From: Candidatus Omnitrophota bacterium
Lineage (GTDB): Bacteria; Omnitrophota; Gorgyraeia; Gygaellales; Profunditerraquicolaceae
Direction of reading: 5' to 3'
Assembly: GCA_903907475.1 (NCBI GenBank)
Contig: CAIVOB010000164.1
Location: forward strand, 1 to 7,940
Length of the DNA stretch: 7,940 nt
Shown here: in pieces, positions 6,100-7,940 of the stretch
Layout of the letters: every line of letters starts with the position of its first letter
Position numbering within the stretch: the first letter of the stretch is position 1
The notes under the pieces: model-generated
What the model was told of the DNA's origin: nothing
The model's database searches: none
What the model saw: only the letters and a program-made list of their open reading frames with translations
Position numbers and translations under genes: made by a program

Positions 6100-7940
6100 C
6101 TGATTGCAATAAGGATTAAAACCACCAATAAGATCGAGCTCACCGCTACTCCAACTTTCATTAAACGCGCCTCGTTAAAATAATTATCTAAATAATAACT
6201 TTTAAGCTCCATATCATAATCGCTTCCAACTGCGCCGCGAAAACGCACGCTCGAATCAATATTCGCACCCCCAAGATAAGCATCCGTGACTTTAACATTT
6301 TTACCGTAATTAATAAAACTTAGAGGAAAAAGCATCACCATTGCCAGCATAATCAACATAATCACGACATTGCCCTGGCTCATCTGAATCGTGCGGCCAT
6401 AAAGCTCAACAACATATGGCTGGACAAACCAGGCTGAAACCACCGGAAAAAACGCGCAGGCCCCAATCGTGAGTCCTGAAAGTGTCGCCAACGCCAACCA
6501 TTCTGTCTTATGGGTACCCTCTTCCACATTTTTAAGCGGCCGAAAAACCATAATCAGGGTACCAATCCATTTTACCCAAAAGAAAAGCGTCGCTGCTCCG
6601 CCAAAAACAATAAATACCAATAACGTAGGATTAGAATCGACAATTGCTTTAAGCGCAGCCCACTTACTAATTAACATCCCAAAAGGCGCCAAGAACATCC
6701 CCGCCATTCCAATTTGCATCATAATCGAAACCTTGGGCATACTGATAATCAAACCCGACATATTATCAATATTACGACTATGCAGTTTATGCTCCACCAC
6801 TCCGACGCATAAAAAAAGCAAGCACTTTGCCACCGCGTGAAAAATAATTAAAAGCATCGCCGCCCAAACCGCCTCATAGGTACCTACTCCGCAACAAAGC
6901 ACAATTAAACCTAAATTAGCAATCGTGGAATAAGCCAAAACTTTTTTGGCATCCCGCTGGGATATCGCAGCAAAAGAAGCAATCACAAAAGTTAAGCCAC
7001 CAATAAGCGCGATCACAAATCCGCAAGCAGTACCCTCTAAGACCGTCGCAAATCTTAAAATAATATAGACTCCGGCTTTAACCATCGTACTAGAATGCAG
7101 GAGTGCGGAAACCGGGGTAGGAGCCACCATTGCGCCTAGAAGCCAAGATGAAAATGGATACTGCGCGGATTTAGTCAGCCCGGCAATACAGATTAGAGCT
7201 ACCGGAACTAAAACCGCGAATTTGTTTAAAGCTAAAACTTTATCTAACTCAATAATCTGAAAGCTGTGATAGAGCCAAATAATACCGACAGCAAAAGCCA
7301 GCCCGCCAATGAGGTTCATCTTCAAAGCATGAAAGGCGCTCTTAGTGGATTCCTCTGTCTTTTTATATCCAATCAATAAAAACGAGCATAATGTCGTAAT
7401 CTCCCAGAAAAAATAAATCCAAAGCAGATTATTGGAAAAAACAATTCCAAACATCGCGGATAAGAACAAAAATGTTAGAAAAAAGAAAACATTGCGCCGA
7501 TCGCCAATCTCCTTATGATAAACTTCATGAAAATCTTTCATATAACCGCTAGCATAGACGCAAATCAAGCTACCAATAATCCCGATTACCGCGGTCATTA
7601 AAACCGAAAGCTTATCAATGAATAAAGCATGCGTCACTGTTTCCTGGTGACCAAAAAAAATCTCAAAACCCGAAATTAATATTACCTGAGCAGTAATCAA
7701 GATACCAGACAAAATATTCCTGGATTTTACACATAAATATAATATAAAAATCCCTAAAATAATCTCAATTACCAGCATGGCTTTATCAATCAGAGGTGTC
7801 GGAGACGCAAAATAAACCGCCGGTAAACGAAAGGTGGATAAAAGCAAGGAAACAGTAGCAATAAAAACCCCTACTGCTCCAAATAACACGATCGGATTAC
7901 TCAGCTTGGGGCTTCGTATTAAGAGCAGTATAATGCCGAC
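6096..7940 (-). CDS. echA: Ech hydrogenase antiporter-like membrane subunit (EchA/HyfB/NuoL family), 5' end outside window
   Basis: At least 597 residues are visible from a GTG at 7889, but the reading frame stays open to the window edge. The 17 extra codons (VGIILLLIRSPKLSNPI) are membrane-like, and the GTG lacks a good ribosome binding site, so the true start is probably just beyond 7940. The protein has many (about 14) hydrophobic helices of the proton-conducting MrpA/NuoL/HyfB family. Numbering from the GTG: Glu163 in FFWEITTLCSFLLIGY; Lys240 in GLTKSAQYPFSSWLLGAM; His265 and Lys271 in ALLHSSTMVKAGVYIILR; His351 and Lys355 in HAVAKCLLF; and Lys409. These are the charged residues of the ion channel. 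The tail DAYLGGANIDSS and a final helix resemble EchA/HyfB. It is the ion pump of the hydrogenase, either H+ or Na+; the sequence alone does not decide which. Confidence 0.93.
   Translation of the reverse strand, partial: VGIILLLIRSPKLSNPIVLFGAVGVFIATVSLLLSTFRLPAVYFASPTPLIDKAMLVIEIILGIFILYLCVKSRNILSGILITAQVILISGFEIFFGHQETVTHALFIDKLSVLMTAVIGIIGSLICVYASGYMKDFHEVYHKEIGDRRNVFFFLTFLFLSAMFGIVFSNNLLWIYFFWEITTLCSFLLIGYKKTEESTKSAFHALKMNLIGGLAFAVGIIWLYHSFQIIELDKVLALNKFAVLVPVALICIAGLTKSAQYPFSSWLLGAMVAPTPVSALLHSSTMVKAGVYIILRFATVLEGTACGFVIALIGGLTFVIASFAAISQRDAKKVLAYSTIANLGLIVLCCGVGTYEAVWAAMLLIIFHAVAKCLLFLCVGVVEHKLHSRNIDNMSGLIISMPKVSIMMQIGMAGMFLAPFGMLISKWAALKAIVDSNPTLLVFIVFGGAATLFFWVKWIGTLIMVFRPLKNVEEGTHKTEWLALATLSGLTIGACAFFPVVSAWFVQPYVVELYGRTIQMSQGNVVIMLIMLAMVMLFPLSFINYGKNVKVTDAYLGGANIDSSVRFRGAVGSDYDMELKSYYLDNYFNEARLMKVGVAVSSILLVVLILIAIR

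Noticed and set aside
6469..6840. 123-codon open frame on the plus strand
   Set aside because: It lies wholly inside the well-conserved antiporter gene on the other strand, has no recognisable domain or ribosome binding site, and reads as an antisense shadow.
2868..7940. A respiratory complex I (nuo) fragment or a formate hydrogenlyase (hyc/hyf) operon
   Set aside because: The large subunit has all four Ni-Fe cysteines, unlike NuoD. There is no formate dehydrogenase, and the six-gene order and short NuoC-like subunit match Ech better.
1..7940. tRNA, rRNA, CRISPR array, insertion sequence or attachment site
   Set aside because: No cloverleaf-like, direct-repeat-spacer, transposase or terminal inverted repeat signals were noticed, and nearly all bases are covered by conserved protein-coding genes.

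Overview
The window comes from an anaerobic bacterium with an AT-rich genome; no gene in it names the lineage. The main evidence for anaerobic life is an almost complete operon for an Ech-type (group 4) energy-converting [NiFe] hydrogenase together with hydrogenase maturation genes. The style of the genes (short overlaps, multi-domain fusions, a Pit/DUF47 phosphate pair) would fit uncultured anaerobic phyla such as Omnitrophota, but that is a guess. Every gene that can be supported lies on the minus strand, so transcription runs from the right edge to the left edge.

Right and centre (about 7940 to 2526): six genes in the classical echABCDEF order. They are a NuoL/HyfB-like antiporter subunit (5' end cut by the window), a NuoH/HycD-like membrane subunit, a NuoB-like [NiFe] small subunit, a NuoC-like subunit, the [NiFe] catalytic large subunit with all four metal-binding cysteines, and a 2x[4Fe-4S] ferredoxin-like subunit. 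Several neighbours overlap or nearly touch. The complex would pass electrons between ferredoxin and H+/H2 and couple this to cation movement across the membrane. The small subunit is unusual: its NuoB-like half (about residues 1-140) is fused in frame to a complete GNAT acyltransferase domain (about 150-300).

Centre-left (2533 to 875): two maturation genes continue the operon. One is hypA (nickel insertion). The other is a 431-residue protein whose first ~75 residues are a HypC-like chaperone domain and whose remainder is a HydE-like radical SAM enzyme. HydE is known from [FeFe]-hydrogenase H-cluster assembly, so its fusion to the chaperone that carries the Fe(CN)2CO unit of [NiFe] enzymes, inside a [NiFe] operon, is the most striking feature here. 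It suggests an undescribed radical-SAM step in making or handling the iron-diatomic-ligand unit, possibly the unknown anaerobic source of CO. HypB, HypD, HypE, HypF, HydF and HydG are not in the window.

Left edge (874 to 1): a 159-base spacer holds a 36-codon ORF that looks like the broken N-terminus of a permease, a small hairpin and a possible promoter. It is followed by a DUF47/PhoU-like gene with a strong ribosome binding site and the first 28 codons of a Pit phosphate transporter, which runs off the window. These form a separate phosphate-uptake unit.
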